Shown here piece after piece: positions 51,938 to 60,568 of a stretch of DNA of 64,000 bases. Positions within the stretch are counted from its first letter, which is position 1, and the number at the start of each line of letters is the position of its first letter. Position numbers and translations under genes: made by a program. The DNA comes from JBOGNO01 sp050747245. Lineage in GTDB: Bacteria > Acidobacteriota > Terriglobia > Acidiferrales > UBA7541. The stretch is from the NCBI GenBank assembly GCA_050747245.1, contig JBOGNO010000002.1, positions 248,001 to 312,000 of the forward strand. The letters run 5' to 3'. The notes beneath the pieces were generated by a model. The model saw only the letters and a program-made list of their open reading frames with translations. It did not search any database and was not told where the DNA came from.

Positions 51938-52158
51938 CCATAACGCCCAGCGCGCGCCACTTCTGGAGTGCGGCGGCTCGACGCCGCTTTTCTTTTCGGT
52001 AGCCTTGGGAGTGCGGCGCGTTGTTTGCGTCTGCGCAGTCTGCACCCCGACGCTGCTAGTCGCGGCCGATGGTTTGCATCGGGAGGGTGGGCACGCCTAT
52101 TCCTCTCGAGCGGTTGCCCACCGCCTCGTCACACCAGCCCTTTCTTGCGAGGGAAAGC

Positions 52159-53736
52159 CTACCGATTCGCGACAATCTGGAAGACCCCTCGGTTGGCGCA
52201 AAAAAGCTGGGTGCCATCGGTGGAAACTTGGAATCCCGTGGCGAGGAACGGAACCGCAGACGTAAGCGGCGTCACCGTGCCGTCAGGGGCGACCTTCACA
52301 AATTTCGTGAGACCGTCCGCGGTGTCGGCCAGCGCAACTACGACCGAGCCGTCAGCTTCATTCTTCCCCATCCGGAATGTCACGCCCTGGAGCTTCGCGC
52401 GCTTGGTTTCCGTCATCGTCGCAAGATTCACGAACACGACCGTATTATCCGCCTGTGCAAGCACTGCCGCGTTCCCCTGCGAGGGCCCGGAGTCAAACAT
52501 TTGGAGCTGCCATCCACCTTGGAAGATCGGAACCTTGCTGTTTGGGGTTAGGCCGGAGAGCGCGACTGAGCCTGCGACACTCAGCGAGGGCAGCACACTG
52601 ACCATTGTCAGAGTATCCGACTCAATGCTCCAGACGACTGCTGTGAGGTTCCCCGAGAGAGAAGTCATTGAGACGTTCCAGGGGGTACCCGCGATAGAGA
52701 TTGTCGTCGGAGTGCCGACTGTGAACGGGACGATTTGGACACAGCCCAACGCATTTGCAAAGGGCTCTGCAAAACACGCCCAGCCGTCCGCGGCGTCGAC
52801 GCCTAGCACAGATGTTTTCGCATCCGCACCGAACTCATGAGCGCCCGTAGCGGGATCGAAAGCGGCGATTCCCTGGATTCCAGCCAGAACTATCAATCCG
52901 GTCTTGTTGTCAAACGCAATGCCGGTTTCGCTGCGACCCACCGTGATATTTCGTTCCAACGAGCCATCCGAGCGTTTGAATATCCATACAATCCCGGAAC
53001 CTTGATCTAGCTGGAAGCATTCCGTCGGAGAGCACGCAAGCGTATCCTGGTCCCCCAAGAACGCTACGTTCTCAACATTGGAGGTGTTACCACCATGGCC
53101 TGCCGGCGGCGTGATTGAAGCACCTATGTAGCCCGGGTCAAATGGCCCACCCCCAACATTCGTGTTGACCCCTATTGCGAAATTCAAAAGAAACTGATTC
53201 GAGCTCGTGACGCCGGGGGAATTCGTGGTTACCACGCTCGGATTGGGAACGATGGCGAAGCTGCTCCCGCCCGCAAATCCTGATCCGTTGTAAGTCACAT
53301 TGCCCACGATAGCGCCCGAGCGACCCAGGTACATCGTTTGCGGACTCACGCTCGTGATCGCGGGCGTCGGATTTTCTAACACGATTGCCACCATCGCCTG
53401 ATTCTGGCCCCCAGCGTTCGATGCCGTGAACGTGAGAGTGTCATTGAACGAAGCCGGCGGCGTGGAGGACGCAGGCGGGGTATAGGACGCCGTGCTCCCC
53501 GAAACCGGCACGTTCCCGAATAACTGGGAAGTGCAGGTAAGCGAGGTCACGATTCCCGTCGACTGGATCGAGAATTTCTGCGTGCTCCCAATAGTCACAG
53601 CCACGGGCGAGGAAGGCGAGACTCCCGTAATTACAGGAGCCGGAGGCGGCCCGCCGTTGCCACCGCCTCCACTTCCGCATCCGGCGAAAAACAGAGCCAA
53701 GAGGCACAGCACAAAGGCGGTTCCCTGGCGACCCAC
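52159..53736 (-). CDS. Beta-propeller-like lipoprotein with Ig-like N-terminal domains
   Basis: 525 residues. Lipobox in ALFFAGC, then a Gly-rich linker, IPT/Ig-like domains (VITGVSPSSPVAVTIGS and AITSVSPQTMYLGR), and a C-terminal half of repeated GLIVLAGIQGIAAFDPATG-like blades with hydrophobic strands (probable beta-propeller). Likely at the outer surface or periplasmic face; function unknown. Start is a GTG at 53736. Confidence 0.75.
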   Translation of the reverse strand: MGRQGTAFVLCLLALFFAGCGSGGGGNGGPPPAPVITGVSPSSPVAVTIGSTQKFSIQSTGIVTSLTCTSQLFGNVPVSGSTASYTPPASSTPPASFNDTLTFTASNAGGQNQAMVAIVLENPTPAITSVSPQTMYLGRSGAIVGNVTYNGSGFAGGSSFAIVPNPSVVTTNSPGVTSSNQFLLNFAIGVNTNVGGGPFDPGYIGASITPPAGHGGNTSNVENVAFLGDQDTLACSPTECFQLDQGSGIVWIFKRSDGSLERNITVGRSETGIAFDNKTGLIVLAGIQGIAAFDPATGAHEFGADAKTSVLGVDAADGWACFAEPFANALGCVQIVPFTVGTPTTISIAGTPWNVSMTSLSGNLTAVVWSIESDTLTMVSVLPSLSVAGSVALSGLTPNSKVPIFQGGWQLQMFDSGPSQGNAAVLAQADNTVVFVNLATMTETKRAKLQGVTFRMGKNEADGSVVVALADTADGLTKFVKVAPDGTVTPLTSAVPFLATGFQVSTDGTQLFCANRGVFQIVANR

Positions 53737-53780
53737 GATGCCATGCCTCCCGGTACCGTCCTGATCTGAGAGGTTGGAAG

Positions 53781-53834
53781 GGCACGGCTTCAGCCGTGCC
53801 GGATCGCCGTGAGCCCATCAAGGGTTTTAACCCC
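53781..53834. repeat. REP-like hairpin cluster
   Basis: Two successive palindromes (GGCACGGCT-tc-AGCCGTGCC and AGGG-ttttaa-CCCCT), of a type frequently scattered between genes in this phylum. Confidence 0.7.
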
Positions 53835-53950
53835 TGAGGCCTCTGTGGCTAAAGCCGTCGTCCCTGTGATCACATGCCCCGTGCTCGAAAGCATGCACGG
53901 ACGTCTCACAGCTTCGCCTTCTAAGACTAGGACACTGCCTCCCAACTTTC

Positions 53951-54012
53951 TTGCCCCCATTGTGCAACTGATATAGACTTCGTCAACTGTCAGGAACCGA
54001 CAGAAACTGACA
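53951..54012 (+). promoter_or_regulatory. Promoter with overlapping inverted repeat (possible operator)
   Basis: TTGCCC (53951-53956), 17 bases, TAGACT (53974-53979). An inverted repeat TGTCAG-N13-CTGACA (53988-54012) sits at the expected transcription start, a position suited to autoregulation by the downstream HTH protein. Inference from layout only. Confidence 0.4.
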
Positions 54013-54078
54013 TTGGGCCCTGATCCACGGAGAACCTCCCCTTCTCCGTAGCAATGCCTCTTCGAGGTGGCTTCGCGG

Positions 54079-55416
54079 ATGCCCAACGGCGACAAGCTCG
54101 AATCCTGGAAGGAAATCGCCGCCTTTCTCGAGAAGGATGAACGCACCGCCATGCGCTGGGCGCAGGAGCGCGGTCTGCCCGTGCATCGTGTGCCCGGCGG
54201 CAAGCGCGGCCGCGTTTTCGCTTCAAAGGACGAAATTACCCGCTGGCTGGCGGGACAACCTGAAACTCACGCAGAGGCCACTTCACCGCCCGCCGGACCG
54301 CGATTAAAGCTCTCCGTTTTTCGCAGACATTGGCTTGCCGCGGGAGCAGCGGCCGCTGTGCTTGTAACAGCTTTGGCCCTGGCCATCTTTTCTCATGCCA
54401 TGCGTCCGCGCCAGCTATCCCGAATCAGCTTCACCGACAATGCCGTCCAAGCCTGGGATTCCGAGGGGCACCGGCTCTGGGCCTACACGTTCGCGCAGCG
54501 TTTTGACGTTCATCGGGAGCACGTCACCACCCTCGAGGAATTGTCCCGCGTCGTTGATCTTCGCGGCGATGGTCACAAGGAAGTTCTGATCGTGGCGCCT
54601 TTCCAGGCCGACCTGAATAACCAAGACACATCCCGTTATGAAGTGGACTGTTTTTCCAGCCGGGGGAAGCTGCTCTGGTCTTATGCGCCGGAGGCCAAGT
54701 TTCAGTTTGGCCAACACGATTTGCAAGGCCTCTGGGCAGTGTTCGATCTCTTCGTATCCGCCCACGACGGAAAATCCAGCATTTGGGTGACCTCGGGGCA
54801 CCAGCTTTGGGGGAACTCTTTCGTTGTACAGCTTGACGCACAAACCGGCAATGCGACGACACGCTTTGTCAATACTGGCGTCATCTACAAGTTGAACGAA
54901 CTGAAGACTCCCCGCGGCAGTTACCTTCTGGCCGCAGGTTTCAACAACGAATATGAAGCTGGCATCTTGGCCGTCATAGATGAAAACCAGCCGTTCGCTG
55001 CATCTCCGCAAACGGCGGGCACGCGCCACAAGTGTGACAGTTGTCCCACGGGAGATCCCTTCGCCTACCTCGTCTTCCCGCGATCGGAGATCAACGAACT
55101 CCGCGCCATCTACGAAGATCCAGTACGCAATATCATCGTAAGTGGCGAGACCATCGAGGTAAGAAAATATGAGTTACGACAAGAAGCAAACGTCTCCACC
55201 TTCTATCAGTTCCGCGCCGATGCCGGGTTTCAGCCCGTCTCGCTCCGATATGATTCGAGTTACGACATGCTCCATCGCCAACTGAGTTCAGAGCACAAGC
55301 TCAATCATTCGCTCGCCGATTGCCCCGAACGCCTCCATCCCAAACCCGTCCGCCTCTGGACGCCATCCTCAGGATGGACGGAACTCAAGTTTCCTCCCGC
55401 CAAAGCCTCCGACTAA
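54079..55416 (+). CDS. HTH transcriptional regulator with membrane helix and extracytoplasmic sensor domain
   Basis: About 445 residues. An N-terminal helix-turn-helix of the excisionase/MerR type (LESWKEIAAFLEKDERTAMR and GLPVHRVPGGKRGRVFASK, about residues 5-55) is followed by a membrane helix (LAAGAAAAVLVTALALAIFS). The rest is probably outside the membrane and contains FG-GAP/VCBS-like strands (LRGDGHKEVLIVAPF, SSIWVTSGHQLWG). This one-component membrane regulator design is common in Acidobacteriota. The start follows GAGGTG; a GTG at 54067 is also in frame. Confidence 0.75.
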   Translation: MPNGDKLESWKEIAAFLEKDERTAMRWAQERGLPVHRVPGGKRGRVFASKDEITRWLAGQPETHAEATSPPAGPRLKLSVFRRHWLAAGAAAAVLVTALALAIFSHAMRPRQLSRISFTDNAVQAWDSEGHRLWAYTFAQRFDVHREHVTTLEELSRVVDLRGDGHKEVLIVAPFQADLNNQDTSRYEVDCFSSRGKLLWSYAPEAKFQFGQHDLQGLWAVFDLFVSAHDGKSSIWVTSGHQLWGNSFVVQLDAQTGNATTRFVNTGVIYKLNELKTPRGSYLLAAGFNNEYEAGILAVIDENQPFAASPQTAGTRHKCDSCPTGDPFAYLVFPRSEINELRAIYEDPVRNIIVSGETIEVRKYELRQEANVSTFYQFRADAGFQPVSLRYDSSYDMLHRQLSSEHKLNHSLADCPERLHPKPVRLWTPSSGWTELKFPPAKASD

Positions 55417-55482
55417 CTCTCGCGCCGAGAACAGGATTGCGCCGGCTCATTTTTCGGCGCCGCCTGCTTCCCGCACCCTTAG

Positions 55483-55989
55483 ATTCCTAGTTCCGGTACT
55501 TGACTTGACACTTAATCTATGCTATACTTACTCCATTGAAATCAAACAATTTAGCAGAAGAGGAGGCAAGGCCAATCGGGCCACTTTTCAGGTTCTGCGC
55601 GAGTCCATATCTATGGATCTCTGGATCGCAAGGGGATAGCTCTAGCCTCCAGCTTCGAGGTTCCAGCATCCAGAATTCTAATCGAGACACACCCAGAAAC
55701 AAGATAGAGGCTAAGTCATTGAAAACAAAGGTTCGGAGTAAATCCTAATCGAGACACATATGCGAGTTGAGAAATCCCAGCTTACCCCTCATGCCCTACG
55801 CTCCATGGGTGCGGCTTTCCGACCTCTGACTTCGAACCTCCGACCACCAGCAGAAATCAATCGCTACACCGAAAAATTGATTCGATCCTTAAAACGCCAA
55901 GAATCAGTAACATCCAAAAAATCAATCGCTACAAAATGCGCATTCTGCATCCCGATGCCTTGTACCGGGACGTCATTTTCAAATCGGGT
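55483..55989 (+). repeat. Promoter-bearing non-coding element, copy 2
   Basis: Blocks A (55483-55555), B (55677-55758) and C-D (55851-55989) match copy 1 with a few substitutions and identical lengths of 73, 82 and 139 bases. The linkers differ: 121 bases between A and B, and 92 between B and C. AATCGAGACACA at 55680 and 55747, AATCGCTACACC at 55859 and AATCGCTACAAA at 55924 mark block edges. Confidence 0.85.
55500..55528 (+). promoter_or_regulatory. Conserved promoter of the repeat element, copy 2
   Basis: TTGACT (55500-55505), 17-base spacer, TATACT (55523-55528). Same boxes and 13 of 17 identical spacer-end bases as copy 1, despite several substitutions, so the promoter seems maintained. 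Confidence 0.65.
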
Positions 55990-56014
55990 TCCAGTACCCC
56001 CACGGAGGAACACT

Positions 56015-56512
56015 TCAGGCAATCACAGCGAGGACATCTCCGGAGTTCACGGTCTGGCCTTCGCGCGCGGCGAAGTGCTCGACAATGCCGCCCTTGGGCG
56101 AGCGGACTTCATTTTGCATCTTCATTGCTTCAACCACGAGCAAACCTTGTCCGGCTTCGACAGTGTCTCCTTGCTTCACGAGGATACTCACAATTTTTCC
56201 CGGCATGGGCGCCGTCACTTGCTGCCGCCCTTCGGTTTCAAGCGCTCCGCCGCGGCCGCGTTGCCAGCGCCGCGGATCGCGTACCGTCACTTGGAATTCC
56301 CGCGCGCCGACCACCACTCTCAGAGCGCCGCTTCGCGGCTCCATGTGCGCCTCGAACGCCTTGCCCGCGACGAGAATCGAATATGTCCCGGGCGAAATTT
56401 CGATGGCGTCCGCTTCGATTGTTTTTTCGTCGAGCCGGCAAACCACACGGCTTCCTTCACGTTGAAATTCAAGCCAACGTTTTCGTCCTTCGATTTCAAT
56501 TTCGAGTTTCAT
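56015..56512 (-). CDS. Biotin carboxyl-carrier subunit of an acyl-CoA carboxylase
   Basis: 165 residues. The biotinylation site is EAMKMQNEVRSP near residue 129, within a lipoyl/biotin-like domain (PMPGKIVSILVKQGDTVEAGQGLL). The N-terminal part (LEIEIEGRKRWLEFQREGSR) is typical of propionyl-/acetyl-CoA carboxylase alpha C-termini that have been split off. It carries CO2 between the biotin carboxylase and the carboxyltransferase encoded upstream. It lies 25 bases after the carboxylase gene on the same strand. Confidence 0.9.
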   Translation of the reverse strand: MKLEIEIEGRKRWLEFQREGSRVVCRLDEKTIEADAIEISPGTYSILVAGKAFEAHMEPRSGALRVVVGAREFQVTVRDPRRWQRGRGGALETEGRQQVTAPMPGKIVSILVKQGDTVEAGQGLLVVEAMKMQNEVRSPKGGIVEHFAAREGQTVNSGDVLAVIA

Positions 56513-56537
56513 TTCGGAAAATTTTCAAGCGCCGCAG

Positions 56538-58058
56538 CTATTCGCCGAGTTGGGCGATCCGGCCTTCGATTTTCCAGCGCGATGGCGCTTCCGAAGCGCT
56601 TTCCCCGTGCTGCGCAGCGCGGCTCGCAGAAACATGCCAGAGCGCAGCGGCCAGCGCGGCCACATCTTCGGCAGCGTCGGCTTGCGGCGCGGGCGCAGAT
56701 TCTCTCTCACGGCGCTGCTGCCCAAGCCATTCGTCCAGCCACTTCGTGTGGATCGCTCCGCTCACAAACTCGGAATCGTCAACGATTTTCCGGAAAAGTC
56801 CGATGTTAGTTGTTATCCCGCCGATGAAATATTCGCTGAGCGCCCGCCGCAGTCGTGCGATGGCTTCGGAGCGATCGCTTCCCGTGACGATGAGCTTGCC
56901 GAGCAGCGGATCGTATTCGTTGGGCACCATCCACCCCGCGTACACGCCGTCGTCGAGGCGGATGCCCGGACCCGCTGGCGCGCGGTGTTCCAGAATGTTT
57001 CCGGGAGAGGGGAAGAAATTATTGTCGGGATCCTCGGCGTAGATGCGGCACTGGATGGAGTGGCCGCGCAGCACAACGTCCTCCTGTGTGAATCTGAGCG
57101 GCTCGCCGGCGGCGATGCGAATTTGAAGTTTGACGAGGTCCAACGACGTGACTTGCTCTGTGACGGGATGCTCCACCTGCAAGCGCGTGTTCATCTCGAG
57201 AAAATAAAATTGTCGTTCGGCATCCACCAGAAATTCCAGCGTGCCGGCGTTGTAGTAGCCTCCCGCGCGTGCCAACTTGACTGCGGCCTCGCCCATCTTC
57301 TCCCTGAGCGCGGCTGTCATTACCGGCGAGGGCGCCTCTTCCATCACCTTCTGATAGCGCCGCTGGATGGAACATTCGCGCTCGCCGAGATAGACCAGGT
57401 GACCCAGCCGGTCGCCGAGAATTTGCATCTCGATGTGCCGCGGACGCAGCAGGAGTTTTTCGAGATACAGGCGGCTATCTCCGAATGCGTTCTGTGCTTC
57501 CGAGGATGCATCGCGCCACGCAGTTGCCAGCTCGGCATCGCTTTGCACCAGGCGCATGCCTTTGCCGCCGCCGCCCGCAACCGCCTTCAGCACGACCGGG
57601 TAGCCGATTTCGCTCGCGAATCGCTTCGCTTCTCCAATTTCCGCTACGGGATCGAGAGTGCCGGGAACTGTGGGCACACCCGCCTCGCGAGCAAGTTGAC
57701 GCGCGGCGGTTTTCGACCCGAGCCGCTCCATTGCTGCGGCCGATGGCCCAATGAACGTTATGCCCTCGCGCTCACACGCGCGAACCAGCTCCGGATTCTC
57801 GGCAAGAAATCCATACCCTGGATGCAGAGCGTCACAGCCGGAGTAACTCGCGGCTCCGATGATTTTATCGGTGACCAGATAGCTTTCGCTCGAAGGCGAG
57901 GGGCCAATGGGGTACGCCTCTTCCGCCATCAGCACATGAAGCGACGCTCGGTCTGCATCGCTGTAAACTGCGACGGGAGAGATTCCCATCTCGCGGCACG
58001 CACGCAGGATGCGTACGGCGATCTCGCCTCGGTTTGCAATCAGGATTTTCTTGAACAT
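56538..58058 (-). CDS. accC: Biotin carboxylase subunit of an acyl-CoA carboxylase
   Basis: About 506 residues. ATP-grasp enzyme charging biotin with CO2. It opens with MFKKILIANRGEIAVRIL, has the Gly-rich ATP loop (VLKAVAGGGGKGMRLVQS), and the EMNTRLQVEHPVTE and RIYAEDPDNNFFPSPG segments. The C-terminal tail (from about residue 450) is an Ala-rich linker toward a biotin carrier, absent from stand-alone AccC; the carrier is encoded next. The start is the ATG at 58058. Confidence 0.92.
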   Translation of the reverse strand: MFKKILIANRGEIAVRILRACREMGISPVAVYSDADRASLHVLMAEEAYPIGPSPSSESYLVTDKIIGAASYSGCDALHPGYGFLAENPELVRACEREGITFIGPSAAAMERLGSKTAARQLAREAGVPTVPGTLDPVAEIGEAKRFASEIGYPVVLKAVAGGGGKGMRLVQSDAELATAWRDASSEAQNAFGDSRLYLEKLLLRPRHIEMQILGDRLGHLVYLGERECSIQRRYQKVMEEAPSPVMTAALREKMGEAAVKLARAGGYYNAGTLEFLVDAERQFYFLEMNTRLQVEHPVTEQVTSLDLVKLQIRIAAGEPLRFTQEDVVLRGHSIQCRIYAEDPDNNFFPSPGNILEHRAPAGPGIRLDDGVYAGWMVPNEYDPLLGKLIVTGSDRSEAIARLRRALSEYFIGGITTNIGLFRKIVDDSEFVSGAIHTKWLDEWLGQQRRERESAPAPQADAAEDVAALAAALWHVSASRAAQHGESASEAPSRWKIEGRIAQLGE

Positions 58059-58187
58059 TTTTCTGCGCAATTGGGACGATGCGAATTCTAGCACACGTAA
58101 ACTCGGCGGAAATTATCGCGACCGCGCATCAATTGTTCGAGCTGTGTTTGCGTGAAGTGTGCTTTTGATTTCAAGCCTGCGTCGAGG

Positions 58188-58874
58188 TCAGTTGGGGTGC
58201 GTTGCGCACGCCTCGGGATAGACGGCATCCAATGCGCCCCAGAGTGCTCGGAGCGCGCGTTCGGCAGCATCCAGCGTGCCAGAGCAATCGGCCTCGCTTT
58301 GTTTCGCGAGCCAGTCGCGCCACGCAGCGCGGTGGCGAATGTCAGCTTCTTCGTGGACGGCGAAATATGCGAGCGCGCGGGAATCGGCAATGCCGTAGAA
58401 GCTGCGCAGCCCAGCGATCTTCTGCGCTGCAATCTCGGGTACTTGCCCTTCGTAAGAATAAAATGCCGCGACGGCCTGCACGGGCGATCCATGCTCCGCG
58501 AGGTCTTGAAATACATCAAGCAGCGCGGCAATTCCCGGCAATGGCCGCGCGGCTTCAAGCTGTGCGTCGGTTGCCCCGACGGCGCTCGCGAACTGCCGCC
58601 AGAGCGCCGGATGTGGCGCGGTGGAATCCAGCTCTTCGCCGAGATTTTCCTGGACGAGCGCGCGCAATTCTCCTTCTGTGCGCGATGCGAGCCGCTTCAG
58701 ATTCTCCGGGAACGCGCGCACGTGCTGATAATATTGCTCGGCATAGAGTGCCAGAGATTCGCGCGACAGTGTTCCTTCCGTCCACGCTTGGTAGAAGGGA
58801 TGCTTCAGCAGATGGTATTTCTCGATAACCTGGTCGAGCGCCTCGAGCATCTTCTGGTTTGCTGGTTTGTCCAT
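58188..58874 (-). CDS. CADD-family iron/redox protein (TENA/PqqC-like), candidate p-aminobenzoate synthase
   Basis: About 228 residues. A heme-oxygenase-like helical bundle: YAEQYYQHVRAFPENLKRL, EGELRALVQENLGEE, FYSYEGQVPEIAAQKI and ADIRH after YFAVHEE. These are the di-metal and Tyr/Glu positions of the CADD group, which in chlamydiae makes p-aminobenzoate using its own Tyr as a source, so a folate role is plausible but unproven here. The start (ATG 58874) follows GGGAGAA. It lies inside the acyl-CoA carboxylase cluster. Confidence 0.78.
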   Translation of the reverse strand: MDKPANQKMLEALDQVIEKYHLLKHPFYQAWTEGTLSRESLALYAEQYYQHVRAFPENLKRLASRTEGELRALVQENLGEELDSTAPHPALWRQFASAVGATDAQLEAARPLPGIAALLDVFQDLAEHGSPVQAVAAFYSYEGQVPEIAAQKIAGLRSFYGIADSRALAYFAVHEEADIRHRAAWRDWLAKQSEADCSGTLDAAERALRALWGALDAVYPEACATHPN

Positions 58875-58920
58875 GTTGTTCTCCCGAATCGAATTCAATT
58901 CTAAACTGAAATTGCAGTGG

Positions 58921-60495
58921 TCACAGCGGAATGTTTCCGTGTTTTTTCCGAGGCAGCGAATCGCGTTTGGTTTCGAGCGAACGCAAAGCGGCAATCAGTC
59001 TCGGGCGGGTCTGCGCGGGCTCGATGACGGCGTCAATGTAGCCGCGCTCGGCCGCTACGTAAGGGTTCGCATAGCGCTCGCGGAACTCCTCAATTTTTTC
59101 TTTGCGAATGCGGTCGCGGTCGGCTTCAGGAGCGCGCTCGATTTCGCGCTTGTACACGATGTTGACCGCTCCTTCCGGGCCCATCACAGCGATTTCCGCG
59201 GTCGGCCACGCAAAATTGATGTCCGTGCGGATGTGCTTCGAGGACATGACGCAGTACGCACCGCCATACGCCTTGCGGGTGATGACCGTCAATTTGGGCA
59301 CCGTGGCCTCCGCAAACGCGAAGAGCAGCTTCGCGCCGTGCTTGATAATTCCTCCGAATTCCTGCTGCGTGCCGGGGAGGAAACCCGGCACATCTTCAAA
59401 CGTCACCAGCGGAATATTGAACGCGTCGCAGAAGCGCACGAAGCGTGCGCCCTTCGTGGACGAGTTGATGTCCAAAACGCCCGCGAGGTAGGCCGGCTGA
59501 TTCGCAACGATTCCCACGGGCCGTCCGTCGAGCCGCGCGAAACCAACGACCAGATTCTGTGCGAAGTGCTCATGGACTTCGAATAAGTTTGCGTCGTCCA
59601 CAACCGCGTGAATTACATCCTTGATATCGTAGGGCTGCATGGGGTGTTCCGGGACGATGGTGTTTAGCGTCGCGTCGGCGCGATCCGCGGGATCGGAGGC
59701 AGCGCATCGCGGCGGATCGTCGAGGTTGTTTAACGGAAGAAAGCCCAGCAGCTCACGGATCATGGCGAGACATTCGGCATCATCGCGGGCGACGAAATGT
59801 GCCACTCCGCTGGTCGCGTTGTGCGTCATCGCGCCGCCGAGCTCCTGCTTCGTCACCTCTTCGTGCGTCACCGTTCGGATGACGTCCGGGCCGGTGACGA
59901 ACATGTAGGAGGTCTCGCGCGTCATGAAAATGAAATCCGTAATCGCCGGCGAATACACCGCTCCTCCCGCACACGGGCCCATCACCGCGCTGATTTGAGG
60001 AATCACGCCGCTCGCCAGCGTGTTGCGCAGGAAAATTTCGGCGTAACCCGCGAGCGACATCACTCCTTCCTGGATGCGTGCGCCGCCGGAATCATTCAAG
60101 CCGATGACCGGCGCCCCCTGGCGCAGCGCGAGATCCATAATTTTGATCACCTTGCCTGCATTCGCTTCGGAAAGCGAGCCACCAAATACTGTGAAATCTT
60201 GCGCAAAAACGTACGCGAGTCGCCCGTCAATCCGGCCGTATCCCGTAATGAAGCCGTCTCCCAGGGGCTTCTGTTGCTCCATTCCGAACTCGTGGCAGTG
60301 ATGCGTGACGAATTGGTCCAGTTCTTCGAAACTTCCTTCATCGAGCAGCAGTTCGATGCGCTCGCGCGCCGAAAGCTTTCCTTCCTTATGCTGACGCTCG
60401 CGGCGCTCCGCTCCGCCGCCCGCTTCCGCTTGGGCGCGGCGCTTCTGGAGTTCCTCAAGCCGGTCGTGATGTTTTTGGTTGACGGCCATCTCCAA
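58921..60495 (-). CDS. Acyl-CoA carboxylase carboxyltransferase subunit (propionyl-CoA carboxylase beta type)
   Basis: 524 residues. A crotonase-like carboxyltransferase pair: GRLAYVFAQDFTVFGGSLSE, LNDSGGARIQEGVMSLAGYA and the second half VPGFLPGTQQEFGGIIKHGA with KAYGGAYCVMSSKHI. The wider family carboxylates acetyl-, propionyl- or methylcrotonyl-CoA, and the sequence resembles the propionyl-CoA group most. With the biotin carboxylase and carrier downstream it makes a complete enzyme. Starts at 60495 or 60489. Confidence 0.93.
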   Translation of the reverse strand: MEMAVNQKHHDRLEELQKRRAQAEAGGGAERRERQHKEGKLSARERIELLLDEGSFEELDQFVTHHCHEFGMEQQKPLGDGFITGYGRIDGRLAYVFAQDFTVFGGSLSEANAGKVIKIMDLALRQGAPVIGLNDSGGARIQEGVMSLAGYAEIFLRNTLASGVIPQISAVMGPCAGGAVYSPAITDFIFMTRETSYMFVTGPDVIRTVTHEEVTKQELGGAMTHNATSGVAHFVARDDAECLAMIRELLGFLPLNNLDDPPRCAASDPADRADATLNTIVPEHPMQPYDIKDVIHAVVDDANLFEVHEHFAQNLVVGFARLDGRPVGIVANQPAYLAGVLDINSSTKGARFVRFCDAFNIPLVTFEDVPGFLPGTQQEFGGIIKHGAKLLFAFAEATVPKLTVITRKAYGGAYCVMSSKHIRTDINFAWPTAEIAVMGPEGAVNIVYKREIERAPEADRDRIRKEKIEEFRERYANPYVAAERGYIDAVIEPAQTRPRLIAALRSLETKRDSLPRKKHGNIPL

Positions 60496-60568
60496 TTTCC
60501 TTGCGTCCTTTAACCGCGGCTAGCGTGCCATAGCCGCCCCCAGTCGGCAAGCGCTGCGCCCCAAAGAC

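Larger units (their letters stand above)
51609..52052. repeat. Imperfect tandem duplication of about 200-240 bp units
   Basis: Each unit begins CCCCGACG (51609, 51848, with a partial third at 52045), carries the CATTCTGAG...GAAGAATCTC element and then a CTGGAGTGCGGCGGCTCGAC block with CGGCGCGTTGTTTGCGTC near its end. The two full copies are 239 and 197 bases long. It looks like a local duplication of repeat-containing DNA. Confidence 0.8.
51305..52158. other. Repeat-rich spacer
   Basis: 854 bases without a gene. It contains at least three CATTC(T/A)GAG...CGAAGAATCTC elements (51373-51414, 51658-51697, 51897-51937) and a duplicated block (51609-52044). Short open frames across it translate repeat sequence and are not credible genes. 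Confidence 0.75.
53737..54078. other. Spacer with REP-type hairpins, promoter and possible operator
   Basis: 342 bases. It holds the near-perfect palindrome GGCACGGCTtcAGCCGTGCC (53781-53800), a second hairpin around AGGGTTTTAACCCCT (53820-53834) and a third near TGGCTAAAGCC, then a promoter and inverted repeat for the downstream regulator. No gene was seen. Confidence 0.65.
55417..56014. other. Spacer carrying element copy 2
   Basis: 598 bases with no credible gene. Nearly all of it is the second copy of the promoter-bearing element (55483-55989). Short in-frame stretches such as the 70-codon frame at 55536-55748 are translations of the repeat. Confidence 0.7.

Noticed and set aside
55760..56809. 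A 349-codon frame crossing element copy 2 and the biotin-carrier gene in antisense
   Set aside because: It starts inside the repeat and runs opposite to a well-supported gene; the composition is that of antisense.
56550..58091. 513-codon plus-strand frame opposite the biotin carboxylase gene
   Set aside because: Antisense shadow of accC; no start signal.
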